Below are positions 25,242 through 33,338 of a stretch of 64,000 nt of DNA, piece by piece. A program made the position numbers and the translations under genes. The stretch's first letter is position 1, and each line of letters starts with the position of its first letter. The notes under the pieces are model-generated. The model was not told the origin of the DNA. It made no database searches and saw only the letters and a program-made list of their open reading frames with translations. This DNA is from Allobosea sp. BK604 (GTDB lineage: Bacteria > Pseudomonadota > Alphaproteobacteria > Rhizobiales > Beijerinckiaceae), in NCBI RefSeq assembly GCF_004341515.1, contig NZ_SLZF01000004.1:310001-374000 (forward strand), read 5' to 3'.

Positions 25242-25724
25242 CTACCGGATATCCGCCGAGCCCAGGCGCGGCCAATTGCCCTCGGCCCGGGCGATGTATT
25301 TCCGGGTATCGCCCAGCCAGGTCCTGCGCACGTCGAGATCGTAGTTCAGGTAGAGCCTGCCATCGACGATCGACCAGGCTTCCGGCTCGATCTTGACGAG
25401 ATAGCCGCGCGAGGTGCCGTAGGCGCAGAAGCCGCCATAGGCCGGGAGATAACGCTCCGGATCGGCCTCGAACAGCGCCTTGTTCTCGGCGCTGGCGAAG
25501 CGCCAGGTCGCGCCGGCATGGCTGATCGAGAATTCCGGCTTGCCGGGCCTGGGGCCGCCCTCGCGAAAATAGGCGACCGGGTCGTAGCCGCGGATCGCAA
25601 CCGTGTCGCGTGAACCGAGCGTATTGACCGGGCGAGGGGTGTCGGCCCGGGCTGCGGCCGTGGCAAGCACCGTGGTGACGGCGCCTGCGCCGGCCAGGAG
25701 CATGAAGCTGCGCCTGTCGAACAT
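25242..25724 (-). CDS. YHS domain-containing exported protein
   Basis: A 160-residue protein with a Tat-like signal (DRRSFMLLAGAG) and a probable cleavage after ARA. The mature part has the YHS pattern: GYDPVAYFREGGP, a following beta segment TWRFASAENKALF, and DPERYLPAYGGFCAYGTSRG. YHS domains are associated with metal, especially copper, binding or transport; here one Cys remains (GGFCAYG). It is the last of three closely spaced minus-strand genes after the TPR protein and a small membrane protein (24-base gap), so the three probably act together at the membrane or in the periplasm. Confidence 0.85.
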   Translation of the reverse strand: MFDRRSFMLLAGAGAVTTVLATAAARADTPRPVNTLGSRDTVAIRGYDPVAYFREGGPRPGKPEFSISHAGATWRFASAENKALFEADPERYLPAYGGFCAYGTSRGYLVKIEPEAWSIVDGRLYLNYDLDVRRTWLGDTRKYIARAEGNWPRLGSADIR

Positions 25725-25748
25725 GGTGTTTCTCCCGTGTCGCGATGA

Positions 25749-26234
25749 TCAGCCCGTACGCGCTTCCAGCGCCTCGAAGACATAGGCCGCGAGCCAGCCA
25801 TAGATCGCGTGCCCGATGAGGCTCATGAAGGAGAGGCGCGGCACGTCGTTGAGCAGGAAATGCTGACCGGCGAGCGGGGCGAAGAAGGCGAGGGCGATGA
25901 AATAGGTGATCACGCCCCAGATCCAGCCATCGGCCGGCATGCCGAAGCTCTTCACCCAGCGGGTCAGGATCCAGTAGCCGAGCGGGTAGAACAGGAAGCC
26001 GGTGAGGAAATGCAGCCCCTTGGCGGTCGGCGTCGAGATGGTGAGGCCGAGCTGGTGGTAGAACAGTGATTTCACCAGCTCCGGCGGCTCCAGCGGATAT
26101 TCGGCGAACCAGGCCGTCGGCACGGCCGAGAACAGCTCCCAGAAACCCAGGCCGGCGAAGCCGCCGAGGGCGAGATTGATCACGGTGCGGCTGGAGGGCA
26201 GGGCAAGGCTGCGGGTCATGGTGGCGGTGGTCAT
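25749..26234 (-). CDS. four-helix inner-membrane protein of unknown function
   Basis: A 161-residue protein with four predicted membrane helices (about residues 18-40, 73-95, 104-123 and 133-155). Between helices 1 and 2 lies an aromatic, acidic segment (WFAEYPLEPPELVKSLFYHQ) likely to face one side of the membrane. I do not recognise the family. Gaps to its neighbours are 21 bases (TPR gene) and 24 bases (YHS gene), so it is in the middle of an operon. A role as membrane anchor or redox/metal partner of the exported YHS protein is a guess from context only. Confidence 0.7.
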   Translation of the reverse strand: MTTATMTRSLALPSSRTVINLALGGFAGLGFWELFSAVPTAWFAEYPLEPPELVKSLFYHQLGLTISTPTAKGLHFLTGFLFYPLGYWILTRWVKSFGMPADGWIWGVITYFIALAFFAPLAGQHFLLNDVPRLSFMSLIGHAIYGWLAAYVFEALEARTG

Positions 26235-26255
26235 GGTCTTGCGTCCTTTTAGAGG

Positions 26256-27653
26256 TTAGTGGGCGATAGCGAGCGGAGTCGCGGCGACGGCGAGCGCGGC
26301 GAGGCGGCCCGAGGGGCGGCCACGCAGTTGCGCGAGGCGACGTGCAGCGAAGAGGTTCGAGCCGCCTCGCCTGGCGAGGCGTTCACGCAGGATCATGGCT
26401 GCCCGGTCATCGCAGCCGGCGCGGATCAGGCTTTCGATATAGGCCTGCTCGAACAGGTCGCGCTGGGCATGGCTGCCGCCGATTGCGACGAGGCCGTTGC
26501 GGGCGGCCCCCAGCAGGCGCGCGGCCTCGGCATAGTCGCCCTCGCGGAAGGCGATCAGCCCGAAGGCCGCGAGCGCGCCGTTACGGGCGGCCTCGCGCCG
26601 CTCGCCGCTCGAATGGCCGTGCGCATCCTCGACCAGGTCGCGCGCGATCGTCTCGGCGCCGTCATGGCGGCCGGCTCCGAGCAGCGAGAGGGCGTAGTGC
26701 AGGTCGGCGAAGACGAGGCGGCGATCATGGACGCGGCCTTCCGCCTTGGCCGCGAGCTCCTCCCAGCGGTTGCCGACATCGACTCCGGCATAGTCGAGCC
26801 GCGCCAGCAGCGAGGCGCCGTTGGCGATATCGCGGTAGTCGTCGGTCGGCTCGGCCCGGATCTCCTCGTCATAGAGACGCAGCACCTCGCTCGTCTCGCC
26901 GCGTTCCAGCCGGAACAGCGCGAGGTGCCAGACGATGTGGAAGCGCAGGTTATTGGCGTGGGCCCAGTTGCGGCCGTCGCCGAGCCAGGCGATGCCCTCC
27001 TCGGCCCGGCCGGTCATTTCCAGCACATGGGCGACGGCATGGCGGCCCCAGGCGTCGCGCGGGCTCAGGCTCACGGCGCGGCGCCCGGCGCGCTCGGCCT
27101 CGGCATAGAAACCCTGTTCCTCCAGGGCGAAGGCGTAGCAGCCATTGACATAGCCGGCGAGCGGGTGGCTCTCACCGAAGCCGGGCGCGACACGGTGCAG
27201 GCTCGCCAGCATCTCGGCCTGGTCGCCCAGCATGAAGCGAAGCCCGTGCGAGAGCTTGAGCGCCAGCACGTCGAAAGGATGGGCCGCAAGGATCGACTCC
27301 AGCCGCAGGGCGGCCTTGCTCGGCGCCTCGTCGAGCCAGAGCGCCAGGGCCTCAATCACCATCTGCTCGCGCCTGGTGACCGGGCGCAGCGTGGCCGCTT
27401 GCCTGGCCTTCGAGAGGCAGTCACGCGCCGGGCCGAGCAGCTCGGCGCGCGCCAGCGAGAGCAGCATCAGGCCTTTGGCGGCATGGGCCAGGGCGAAAGC
27501 GGGATCGGCTTCGAGCGTGCGGGCGAGATGCTCGGGCGTCGCGGCCGCATGCGCCAGCAGGGCTTCGAGCGTGTCGTTCCAGGCGAGCCTTGCGCTGTCG
27601 TTCGCGACGGAGATCCTGTCGCCGGAGAGATCGTGATACATGGGCTGCTCCAT
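26256..27653 (-). CDS. TPR protein, TTC38-like
   Basis: A 465-residue helical-repeat protein, without signal peptide, and so cytoplasmic. The sequence pattern (AHAAKGLMLLSLAR; HAVAHVLEMTGRAEEGIAWL; NNLRFHIVWHLALFRLE) matches the TTC38-like family of bacterial and eukaryotic tetratricopeptide proteins, whose biochemical role is not known. The ATG at 27653 lies 58 bases after the OpgC-like gene, so it may belong to the same transcript as the ThDP enzyme and OpgC. In bacteria I would expect it to act as a scaffold or adaptor for neighbouring gene products; this is inference. Confidence 0.8.
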   Translation of the reverse strand: MEQPMYHDLSGDRISVANDSARLAWNDTLEALLAHAAATPEHLARTLEADPAFALAHAAKGLMLLSLARAELLGPARDCLSKARQAATLRPVTRREQMVIEALALWLDEAPSKAALRLESILAAHPFDVLALKLSHGLRFMLGDQAEMLASLHRVAPGFGESHPLAGYVNGCYAFALEEQGFYAEAERAGRRAVSLSPRDAWGRHAVAHVLEMTGRAEEGIAWLGDGRNWAHANNLRFHIVWHLALFRLERGETSEVLRLYDEEIRAEPTDDYRDIANGASLLARLDYAGVDVGNRWEELAAKAEGRVHDRRLVFADLHYALSLLGAGRHDGAETIARDLVEDAHGHSSGERREAARNGALAAFGLIAFREGDYAEAARLLGAARNGLVAIGGSHAQRDLFEQAYIESLIRAGCDDRAAMILRERLARRGGSNLFAARRLAQLRGRPSGRLAALAVAATPLAIAH

Positions 27654-27711
27654 TGTGGCGCTCGTCGCGAGCGCTCATGGGGGAGTTCGCAGACGGCCGA
27701 TCAGGCGGCGT

Positions 27712-28914
27712 TCAACTCGCTTCACGGACCCGTGTCGGCAGGGCGAGGCCGGTGGCGACCGGCTCGTTCTCCTGCGGCGGCGTTTCGGGCTTGGGCGCCG
27801 GCTTCGCCCAGGGCGCGCTCTTGAACCAGCCGACCGCGACCGCGACGGCGAGGATCAGCGCGAAGCCAGTCAGATTGAGCAGCGCGACGACGGACTCGCT
27901 GCGACCGAGCATGTCGGCCGCTGTGCCGGCGAGCCGGGCCAGCACGACGCTCGCCAGGAAGGTCGCGAGCGATTGCCGGCCGATCAGGATCAGGAGATGG
28001 CCCGCGCCCCGGTCGAGCTGCTGCCGCCAGGGCTCGATCAGGCTCAGCACCAGATAGGCCAGCGCGAGGAAATGCAGCACGCGCAGGATGTGCAGATTGC
28101 TCTTCTCGGCGGCGGGGACGATCAGATCACGCAGGGCCTGCGCCGCCGGCCAATGCTCGAGAATGCCCCAGAAGGAGAGCGGCACGCTGAGGATCAGGAA
28201 GCCGGCCGTCGCCAGCATCAGGCCGGGGTCACCGAGCCGTGGCACCGGCAGCCATTTCATGCCGATGAAGAAGCCGATGAAGAAGACGAGCTGCCAGGCG
28301 AAGGGGTTGAGGAACCAGCCCGCCCCATTCCAGGGATTGCCCGGCAGGTTCAGCCCTTCGGTCCAGACCAGCGCATAGAGCAGTCCGGCCAAAAGGAAGG
28401 GCAGGGCAGCGTGGATGCGTCGGAGCGCCATCATCACCGGCACCAGCGCCAGAATGACCAGGTACATAGGCAGGATGTCGAGATAGTCCGGCTGCCAGGT
28501 CAGCGTCACCAGGCCGAGCAGCGCGCGTTCTGGATCGCTCAGCAGCGGCGGAAATTGTTCGGTGAGTTCGGAGAGGCCGAAGCCGCGGTCGAGCAGCGCC
28601 GCGAGCCCGATCAGCGCCAGCACGAGCCCGAGCTGCGCCCAGTAGACCTGCCAGATCCGGTAGGCGATCCGCGCCGTGCCGAGCAGCAGGCCGCGCCGGA
28701 CGAAGACGCTGCCGAAAGCCAGCGCACTGGCGATGCCGGAACAGAAGACGAAGAGCTCGGCGCCGGAGGAGAAACCGAAACGTGCAGGAATGAAGGCGTT
28801 CCAGCTGTTCTCGGGCAAATGCGCCACGAAAATGATCAGCATGGTCAGCCCGCGAAACACGTCGAGCCGCTCGTCGCGCGGCCGCTTCGTCGCCGTCTTG
28901 TGAAGCCCGTTCAT
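27712..28914 (-). CDS. OpgC-domain membrane protein (acyltransferase-like)
   Basis: A 400-residue polytopic membrane protein with about ten hydrophobic segments. The N terminus DERLDVFRGLTMLIIFVAHL is the OpgC signature, related to acyltransferase-3 membrane enzymes. OpgC proteins succinylate osmoregulated periplasmic glucans in proteobacteria. No glucan-synthesis genes (opgG/opgH, ndvB) are near, so another acyl acceptor is possible. Its ATG shares one base with the stop of the ThDP enzyme gene upstream, so the two are translationally coupled. The C-terminal tail is proline- and glutamate-rich and probably cytoplasmic. Confidence 0.85.
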   Translation of the reverse strand: MNGLHKTATKRPRDERLDVFRGLTMLIIFVAHLPENSWNAFIPARFGFSSGAELFVFCSGIASALAFGSVFVRRGLLLGTARIAYRIWQVYWAQLGLVLALIGLAALLDRGFGLSELTEQFPPLLSDPERALLGLVTLTWQPDYLDILPMYLVILALVPVMMALRRIHAALPFLLAGLLYALVWTEGLNLPGNPWNGAGWFLNPFAWQLVFFIGFFIGMKWLPVPRLGDPGLMLATAGFLILSVPLSFWGILEHWPAAQALRDLIVPAAEKSNLHILRVLHFLALAYLVLSLIEPWRQQLDRGAGHLLILIGRQSLATFLASVVLARLAGTAADMLGRSESVVALLNLTGFALILAVAVAVGWFKSAPWAKPAPKPETPPQENEPVATGLALPTRVREAS

Positions 28915-30563
28915 CAGAAGGCCCCCTCATAGCTCCTGGCGTCGATATGGCAGGCGAGCAGCGTGAAGCCGTCGCGCCTGAAGGCGGCCGCGGCCGCGTG
29001 CTTCAGGCTGTCGCGATCTGAGATCGTCACGCCATGGCCGCCCATGGCCTGCGCCACCGCGGCGAAATCGGTGGCGCCGAAAGCGACGCCGGCGCGTTTC
29101 AGCCCGAGCTGGCGCTGCTTCAGCGCGATCAGCCCGAGGCTCTCGTCGACGAGCGTGACGATGACGACGGGAAGCTTGAGATCGCGCAGCGTCGCAAGCT
29201 CGCCGAGCACCATTTCGAGCCCGGCATCGCCGACGAAGCACAGCGTCGACCGGCCGGAACCGAGCGCGGCACCCGTAGCGAGCGGCAGGGCGCAGCCCAT
29301 GGTGCAGAGCCCGGTCGATTGCAGCAGCCGGCGCGGCCCGTCACAGCTCCAGATCTGGCTGAGCAGGATGCGGTGCGCGCCGGAATCCGCCGTCGCGACC
29401 GTTCCCGCCGGCGCGACCTCGCGCAAGGTCTCGAAGACGGCGTGCGGGCCCCAGGCGGAAGGCGCGGCGAAGGCGGCGCGGAAGATCCGGCGGATCGCCG
29501 CCGGCTCGCGGCCGAACCAGGCGCTCCTTGCCGTATGGCCTGCGGCCAGCTTCGTCAGGATCGCGCCGACATCGCCTTCGAGCAGCAGGCTCCCCCCGTG
29601 CATGCCGTGCTGGATCGGCTCGGCGACGATATCGATCACCCGTTTGTCGGCGGGCCAGGGATTGCGCCAGCCCTGACGCATCTCGATCGGATCATAGCCG
29701 GCGAGCACGATGAGGTCGGCCGCCTCGATCAGCGGCCGGATGATCGCATCGGCCTTGGGCGACAGGCCGACGCCGCCGATGACGCGCGGGTCGTCCTCGG
29801 GCAGCAGCCCCTTGGCCTTGTAGGTGGTGAGCAGTGGCGCACCGGTGCCTGTCAGGAAGCGATCGAGCGCGGCCGCGCCGCCCTGGTTGACGAGGTCGAG
29901 CCCGGCGATGACCAGCGGCGTCCTCGCGCCGGCGAGCAGTTCGCGCGCGAGCGTAAGGTCGGCCGGGACGGAAGGCTGTGTCAGCGGCGTGGCTGGTGGC
30001 CCGCGCCGCGTCGTGCGCGCCTCGGCGACCGAGATCGGCAGGTCGATATGAACAGGACCGGGCCGGCCGCGCTTGGCAAGCGCGACCGCCTTCTCGGCGA
30101 CGACGTCCTCGGTGCCGGGCGCGGCGCGGAAGCTCGCCTTGACCAGCGGACGCAACACTGCCTGATGGTCGAAGACTTGATGTGTGTAGCTCTCCGCCAG
30201 TGCCTGGTCGACGCAGCCGGTGATGAAGATCAGCGGCACGCGGTCCTGCTGGGCATTGGCGACGACATTGACCGCATTGGCGACGCCGGGGCCGAGCGTC
30301 GCGACCAGCACCGGCAGAGCGCCGGTCGCATGCCAGAGTCCCTCGGCCATGAAGCCCGCCGCGTTCTCATGCTTGGCGAGCAGGAAGCGGATGCCGGCGC
30401 GCTCGAGCGCATCGACGAGCGCCAGCACTTCGCCGCCGGGAATGCCGAAGGCGTGGGTCGCGCCTGCGGCCGCTAGCCGGGCGGCGAGGTGATCGGCGCC
30501 GGTGACGAGGCCGGCCGTGGTCGTCTCCGTGATGCGGGTGGCGGAAATCGTGTCGTGGCTCAT
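28914..30563 (-). CDS. thiamine diphosphate-dependent enzyme, acetolactate synthase-like, with an atypical Mg motif
   Basis: A 549-residue three-domain ThDP enzyme. E66 in KHENAAGFMAEG is the activating glutamate. The Mg/ThDP segment reads VGDAGLEMVLGELATL and ends VTLVDES, so both the second Gly of GDG and the closing Asn of the usual GDG...NN motif are replaced (by Ala and Asp). Homologues with such changes exist among poorly characterised decarboxylases, so it may still be active on an unusual 2-oxo acid. It is coupled to the OpgC gene. An ECF-type promoter-like sequence (30604-30631) lies about 40 bases upstream of its ATG, which would make it the head of a stress-induced operon. Confidence 0.85.
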   Translation of the reverse strand: MSHDTISATRITETTTAGLVTGADHLAARLAAAGATHAFGIPGGEVLALVDALERAGIRFLLAKHENAAGFMAEGLWHATGALPVLVATLGPGVANAVNVVANAQQDRVPLIFITGCVDQALAESYTHQVFDHQAVLRPLVKASFRAAPGTEDVVAEKAVALAKRGRPGPVHIDLPISVAEARTTRRGPPATPLTQPSVPADLTLARELLAGARTPLVIAGLDLVNQGGAAALDRFLTGTGAPLLTTYKAKGLLPEDDPRVIGGVGLSPKADAIIRPLIEAADLIVLAGYDPIEMRQGWRNPWPADKRVIDIVAEPIQHGMHGGSLLLEGDVGAILTKLAAGHTARSAWFGREPAAIRRIFRAAFAAPSAWGPHAVFETLREVAPAGTVATADSGAHRILLSQIWSCDGPRRLLQSTGLCTMGCALPLATGAALGSGRSTLCFVGDAGLEMVLGELATLRDLKLPVVIVTLVDESLGLIALKQRQLGLKRAGVAFGATDFAAVAQAMGGHGVTISDRDSLKHAAAAAFRRDGFTLLACHIDARSYEGAF

Positions 30564-30603
30564 GGCGTCTCCCCGGCAGGCCGCTTGGGCGGCTTCACCG
30601 GAG

Positions 30604-30631
30604 AGATCGCGCCGAGACGCGCTTTGGTTAC
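30604..30631 (-). promoter_or_regulatory. candidate ECF (SigF/ECF16-like) promoter of the ThDP-OpgC operon
   Basis: On the minus strand GTAACC (30631-30626), then 16 bases, then CGATCT (30609-30604). The same layout, GTAACG-N16-CGAATT, lies between the nearby ECF sigma gene and its nrsF-like partner. I recall GTAACC/CGAA-type elements for Caulobacter SigF. Confidence 0.5.
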
Positions 30632-30635
30632 ATGT

Positions 30636-31535
30636 TCACGGAGACGTGAGCTTGGCCCCCGTGGCCGAGACGGGCGCCTCTGCCGGCATGGCAAGCCGCC
30701 AGGCCCGTTCGACCCAGGCCGGATCGGCCATATGGCCGCCGGCATGCAGGCAAAGCTCGAGCCGCGCCGAGCCGCCGCAACCCGTTGCCAAGCGGCAGCT
30801 CAGGGCCTCGGACTGCCCGGATTTCGATACATCCGCCGCCCAGGCCGCGGTGCAGCCACCGGGCGCCAGGATGGCAAGACTTTTGAAGACGTCACCCTGC
30901 TTGTAGCCGTAGCGTAACGCGCGGCCGGCCAGTGGCACCGTCCCGTCGCTCATGCCGTGGACATGGATCAGGCTGGGGCGCGGCCCCGCGCAGCTTTGCG
31001 GCAGCGGCTCCCAGAACGCCCCGGCGATCGGCGCGAAGGCCGCGAAGCGCGCCGGCATGCGGCAAGCGAGATACCAGACCATCGAACCGCCCTGCGAGAA
31101 GCCGCTCGCCATGATGCGGGCGGGATCGATCGCGAAGCGCTGCGTCGCATCGTCGAGCACATGCCCGACATAGGCGAACTCGTCGCGACCATGGGCGGGC
31201 GAGCCGGGAAAGGACCAGCTATGCCCCATCCCGTCCGGCGCGATCAGCGCGACGCCGAGGCGCCGCGCAACCGCCACCAGGCCCTGATCGGAGATCGTTT
31301 CCTCGGCCGAGCCCTGGTAGCCATGGAAATACATGATCGCGCCGAGCTTTTGCCCGGGCCCGGCCTGCGGCGGCACGATGATCCGGTAATCGCCGTCCTT
31401 GACCTTGCAGCCGCCATCGGCGGGGCAAGAGTCGATCGGTGAGCGCCCGCTCGCATCCTGTGCCCGAAGCGGCGTGATGGCCAGGATCGCCGCAAGCAGC
31501 GCAAGACCCGACGCGAGACGAATTCTGGCCGCCAT
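30636..31535 (-). CDS. secreted esterase, polyhydroxybutyrate depolymerase-like (LpqC family)
   Basis: A 299-residue exported alpha/beta hydrolase. A signal peptide covers roughly residues 1-25 (LASGLALLAAILAITPLRAQ). FHGYQGSAE is the oxyanion-loop region, GFSQGG the nucleophile elbow with its serine, and HAGGHM the catalytic histidine region. Family members include short-chain PHB depolymerases, feruloyl esterases and acetyl-xylan esterases. The ATG at 31535 has GGGAG at good spacing and is preferred over an upstream ATG at 31559. It is divergent from the ECF sigma gene; the TPP promoter lies just beyond its 3' end. A polysaccharide or polyester substrate in the periplasm or outside is likely. 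Confidence 0.83.
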   Translation of the reverse strand: MAARIRLASGLALLAAILAITPLRAQDASGRSPIDSCPADGGCKVKDGDYRIIVPPQAGPGQKLGAIMYFHGYQGSAEETISDQGLVAVARRLGVALIAPDGMGHSWSFPGSPAHGRDEFAYVGHVLDDATQRFAIDPARIMASGFSQGGSMVWYLACRMPARFAAFAPIAGAFWEPLPQSCAGPRPSLIHVHGMSDGTVPLAGRALRYGYKQGDVFKSLAILAPGGCTAAWAADVSKSGQSEALSCRLATGCGGSARLELCLHAGGHMADPAWVERAWRLAMPAEAPVSATGAKLTSP

Positions 31536-31698
31536 ATCGATGCTCCCTGCGAGCGCCATCCGTGACGTCCCGCATGGGCGCGAGCGTATCGGCGCACCGG
31601 GCGGGCTTCATCGTCCGGTCACGGGCTTGTGAGCCCGGCGCTATCGTGCCACGGGATAGCTCGGATTCCCCGCGGCCCTCGGGAGAGGCGCGCACGCC

Positions 31699-32274
31699 TT
31701 GTCGCTCGACGAACTCGAATCGCAACTCAGGCCGGTCTTCATTGCCGCGCTCGCAGGCGATGAAGCGGCCTACCGGCTCTTTCTCGATACGATCAGCGCG
31801 CGCCTGCGCGGCTATTTGCGCCGCATGCTGGCCCAGGCCGGCCGCGGCGAGGCGAGCGAGGCCGAGGACGTGCTGCAGGAGGCGCTCCTGGCGCTGCATC
31901 TCTCGCGCCATACCTATGATCCGGCGAGCCCGGTCACGGCATGGGCCCATGCGATCGCGCGCTACAAGCTCGTCGACCATTTGCGCCGGTCCGGCCGCCA
32001 TGCCGGCAACCTGCCGATCGATGACGAGGCCTACCAACTCGCCGCTCCGCCCGACAGTACAGCCGCTGAGGCCAGGCTGGATCTGGCGCGTGCCATGGAC
32101 GCCTTGCCGGAGCGGACACGCGGCCTGATCGACCGGGTCAAGCTGCAGGGCGCGAGTGTCGCCGAAGCGGCGAGCGCCGCCGGCATGACCGAGACCGCGG
32201 CCAAGGTCGCGATCCATCGCGGCCTGCAGGCCATGGCAAAATTCCTGTCCCGGCGCGGGGCGAAGCCGCCATGA
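31699..32274 (+). CDS. ECF-family RNA polymerase sigma factor
   Basis: A 191-residue sigma factor from a TTG start preceded by GGGAGAGG. Region 2 is about residues 25-95 (EAEDVLQEALLALH; ITAWAHAIARYKLVDHLRR-like segment) and region 4 about 125-180 (LPERTRGLIDRVKLQGASVAEAA, then AAKVAIHRGLQAM). No extra C-terminal domain is present. Its partner 86 bases downstream is an NrsF-type membrane protein, the arrangement of Caulobacter SigF/NrsF and Bradyrhizobium EcfF-type systems that respond to heavy-metal or oxidant stress. It should be held inactive at the membrane by that partner. Confidence 0.9.
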   Translation: MSLDELESQLRPVFIAALAGDEAAYRLFLDTISARLRGYLRRMLAQAGRGEASEAEDVLQEALLALHLSRHTYDPASPVTAWAHAIARYKLVDHLRRSGRHAGNLPIDDEAYQLAAPPDSTAAEARLDLARAMDALPERTRGLIDRVKLQGASVAEAASAAGMTETAAKVAIHRGLQAMAKFLSRRGAKPP

Positions 32275-32297
32275 CCAGCATGCGACATGGTGACCGC

Positions 32298-32325
32298 GTA
32301 ACGTTTCGCAGGCTTTCCCCGAATT
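32298..32325 (+). promoter_or_regulatory. candidate ECF (SigF/ECF16-like) promoter of the nrsF-like gene
   Basis: GTAACG (32298-32303), 16 bases, CGAATT (32320-32325), ending 34 bases before the nrsF-like ATG. Spacing and sequence match the site at 30604-30631, suggesting the sigma factor induces its own antagonist separately from itself. Confidence 0.5.
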
Positions 32326-32359
32326 TCCCGTTGAACCAGAACATTCGCGAAGATCGGAC

Positions 32360-33001
32360 ATGCAGACCGAGGACCTGATCTCCCTGATGAGCGCCGACAA
32401 CCGGCCCGTCGATACCGGCTGGCTGCGTCGCGCCACCTGGCTTTGCGCGCTCGCTGCGCTTTCGATCACCGCCGGGCTGGTCCTGGTCACGCTCGGCGCT
32501 CGTCACGATCTCGCCAGCGCGTGGATGACGCCTCCGGTCCTTGCCAAGGCCCTGCTTGGCGCCAGCGTCGCGACCATCGCGCTCGCCCTGTTCCAGAGCA
32601 GCCTGCGGCCGGGCCTGAAGCCGGCCCGGCGCCTGCCGCTGGTGGCAATCCCGGTCTTGCTGGTCGCAGTCTGGGCCCTGCTGACGCTGGCGTTGGCACC
32701 GCCCGAGCAATGGAGCGCGCTGACCTTCGGCCGTTACTGGCGCGCCTGCCTCATCGCCGTTCCCTTCTACGCTCTCCTCCCGCTCGTCCTGCTGCTGCTG
32801 CTGGCGCGCCGCGGCGCCCCGGTCGACGGCACGCTGACGGGGGCTTGCGCCGGCCTCGCCTCGGCCGGACTGGCGACTGTCGCCTACAGCCTGCATTGCC
32901 CTGATGACACGGTGCCGTTCCTGGCGACCTGGTACACGATCGCCATCGCATTCGTTGCAGGCCTCGGCGCGCTCGTTCTTCCGCGCTTCCTGCGCTGGTG
33001 A
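32360..33001 (+). CDS. nrsF: NrsF-type anti-sigma factor (DUF1109)
   Basis: A 213-residue membrane protein with six hydrophobic segments and short loops, the DUF1109/NrsF family layout. The conserved C-terminal segment with a cysteine, LHCPDDTVPFLATWY, is present, and another Cys lies in LTGACAG; in NrsF of Caulobacter two conserved cysteines are needed for release of SigF. It directly follows the ECF sigma gene and has its own promoter-like site in the gap. It should sequester the sigma factor at the inner membrane until a metal or oxidant signal is sensed through the cysteines. Confidence 0.88.
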   Translation: MQTEDLISLMSADNRPVDTGWLRRATWLCALAALSITAGLVLVTLGARHDLASAWMTPPVLAKALLGASVATIALALFQSSLRPGLKPARRLPLVAIPVLLVAVWALLTLALAPPEQWSALTFGRYWRACLIAVPFYALLPLVLLLLLARRGAPVDGTLTGACAGLASAGLATVAYSLHCPDDTVPFLATWYTIAIAFVAGLGALVLPRFLRW

Positions 33002-33338
33002 CCTGAAACCGCAGAGCCTGCTCGAACAAAGCCGGTCTGCGAGCGCGCGACATCTGGCGCCGAAATCGCCTCCGGTACAGGTTCGTAGCCGACATACTCT
33101 TCCACCAGCCGTCGCAGGCGCTGTGTCAGGCGACCCGGTTGTGGCTCGCGGCCAGCCGCAGCAGGCCGACAATCTCGCCGAACTCGGCTCATTGGCGGAA
33201 TTGCGTATCGTCTGACTTACCTCTGCCGCGCCCGCGACTACTCCCAACGCGCCTCCGCTGGCCCGCGGATCCGTGTCACAGAGCATAAGGGTCCATCCGC
33301 GTCGGCACGGTCAGCCTTGAGTCCCTGGGGGAGGCGAC
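33002..33338. other. 337-base intergenic region with a possible broken gene remnant
   Basis: No intact gene. On the minus strand around 33210-33040 two adjoining frames read EFGEIVGLLRLAASHNRVA and then, after a one-base shift, LTQRLRRLVEEYVGYEP, which looks like a frameshifted coding remnant of unknown identity. The plus-strand 3' part should hold the promoter of the giant gene; a GGGGGAGG ribosome-binding site precedes its ATG, but no clear -35/-10 is evident. Confidence 0.4.

Noticed and set aside
26259..27824. 521-codon plus-strand open frame
   Set aside because: Antisense to the TTC38-like gene, whose family pattern is clear; the plus-strand translation has no domain.
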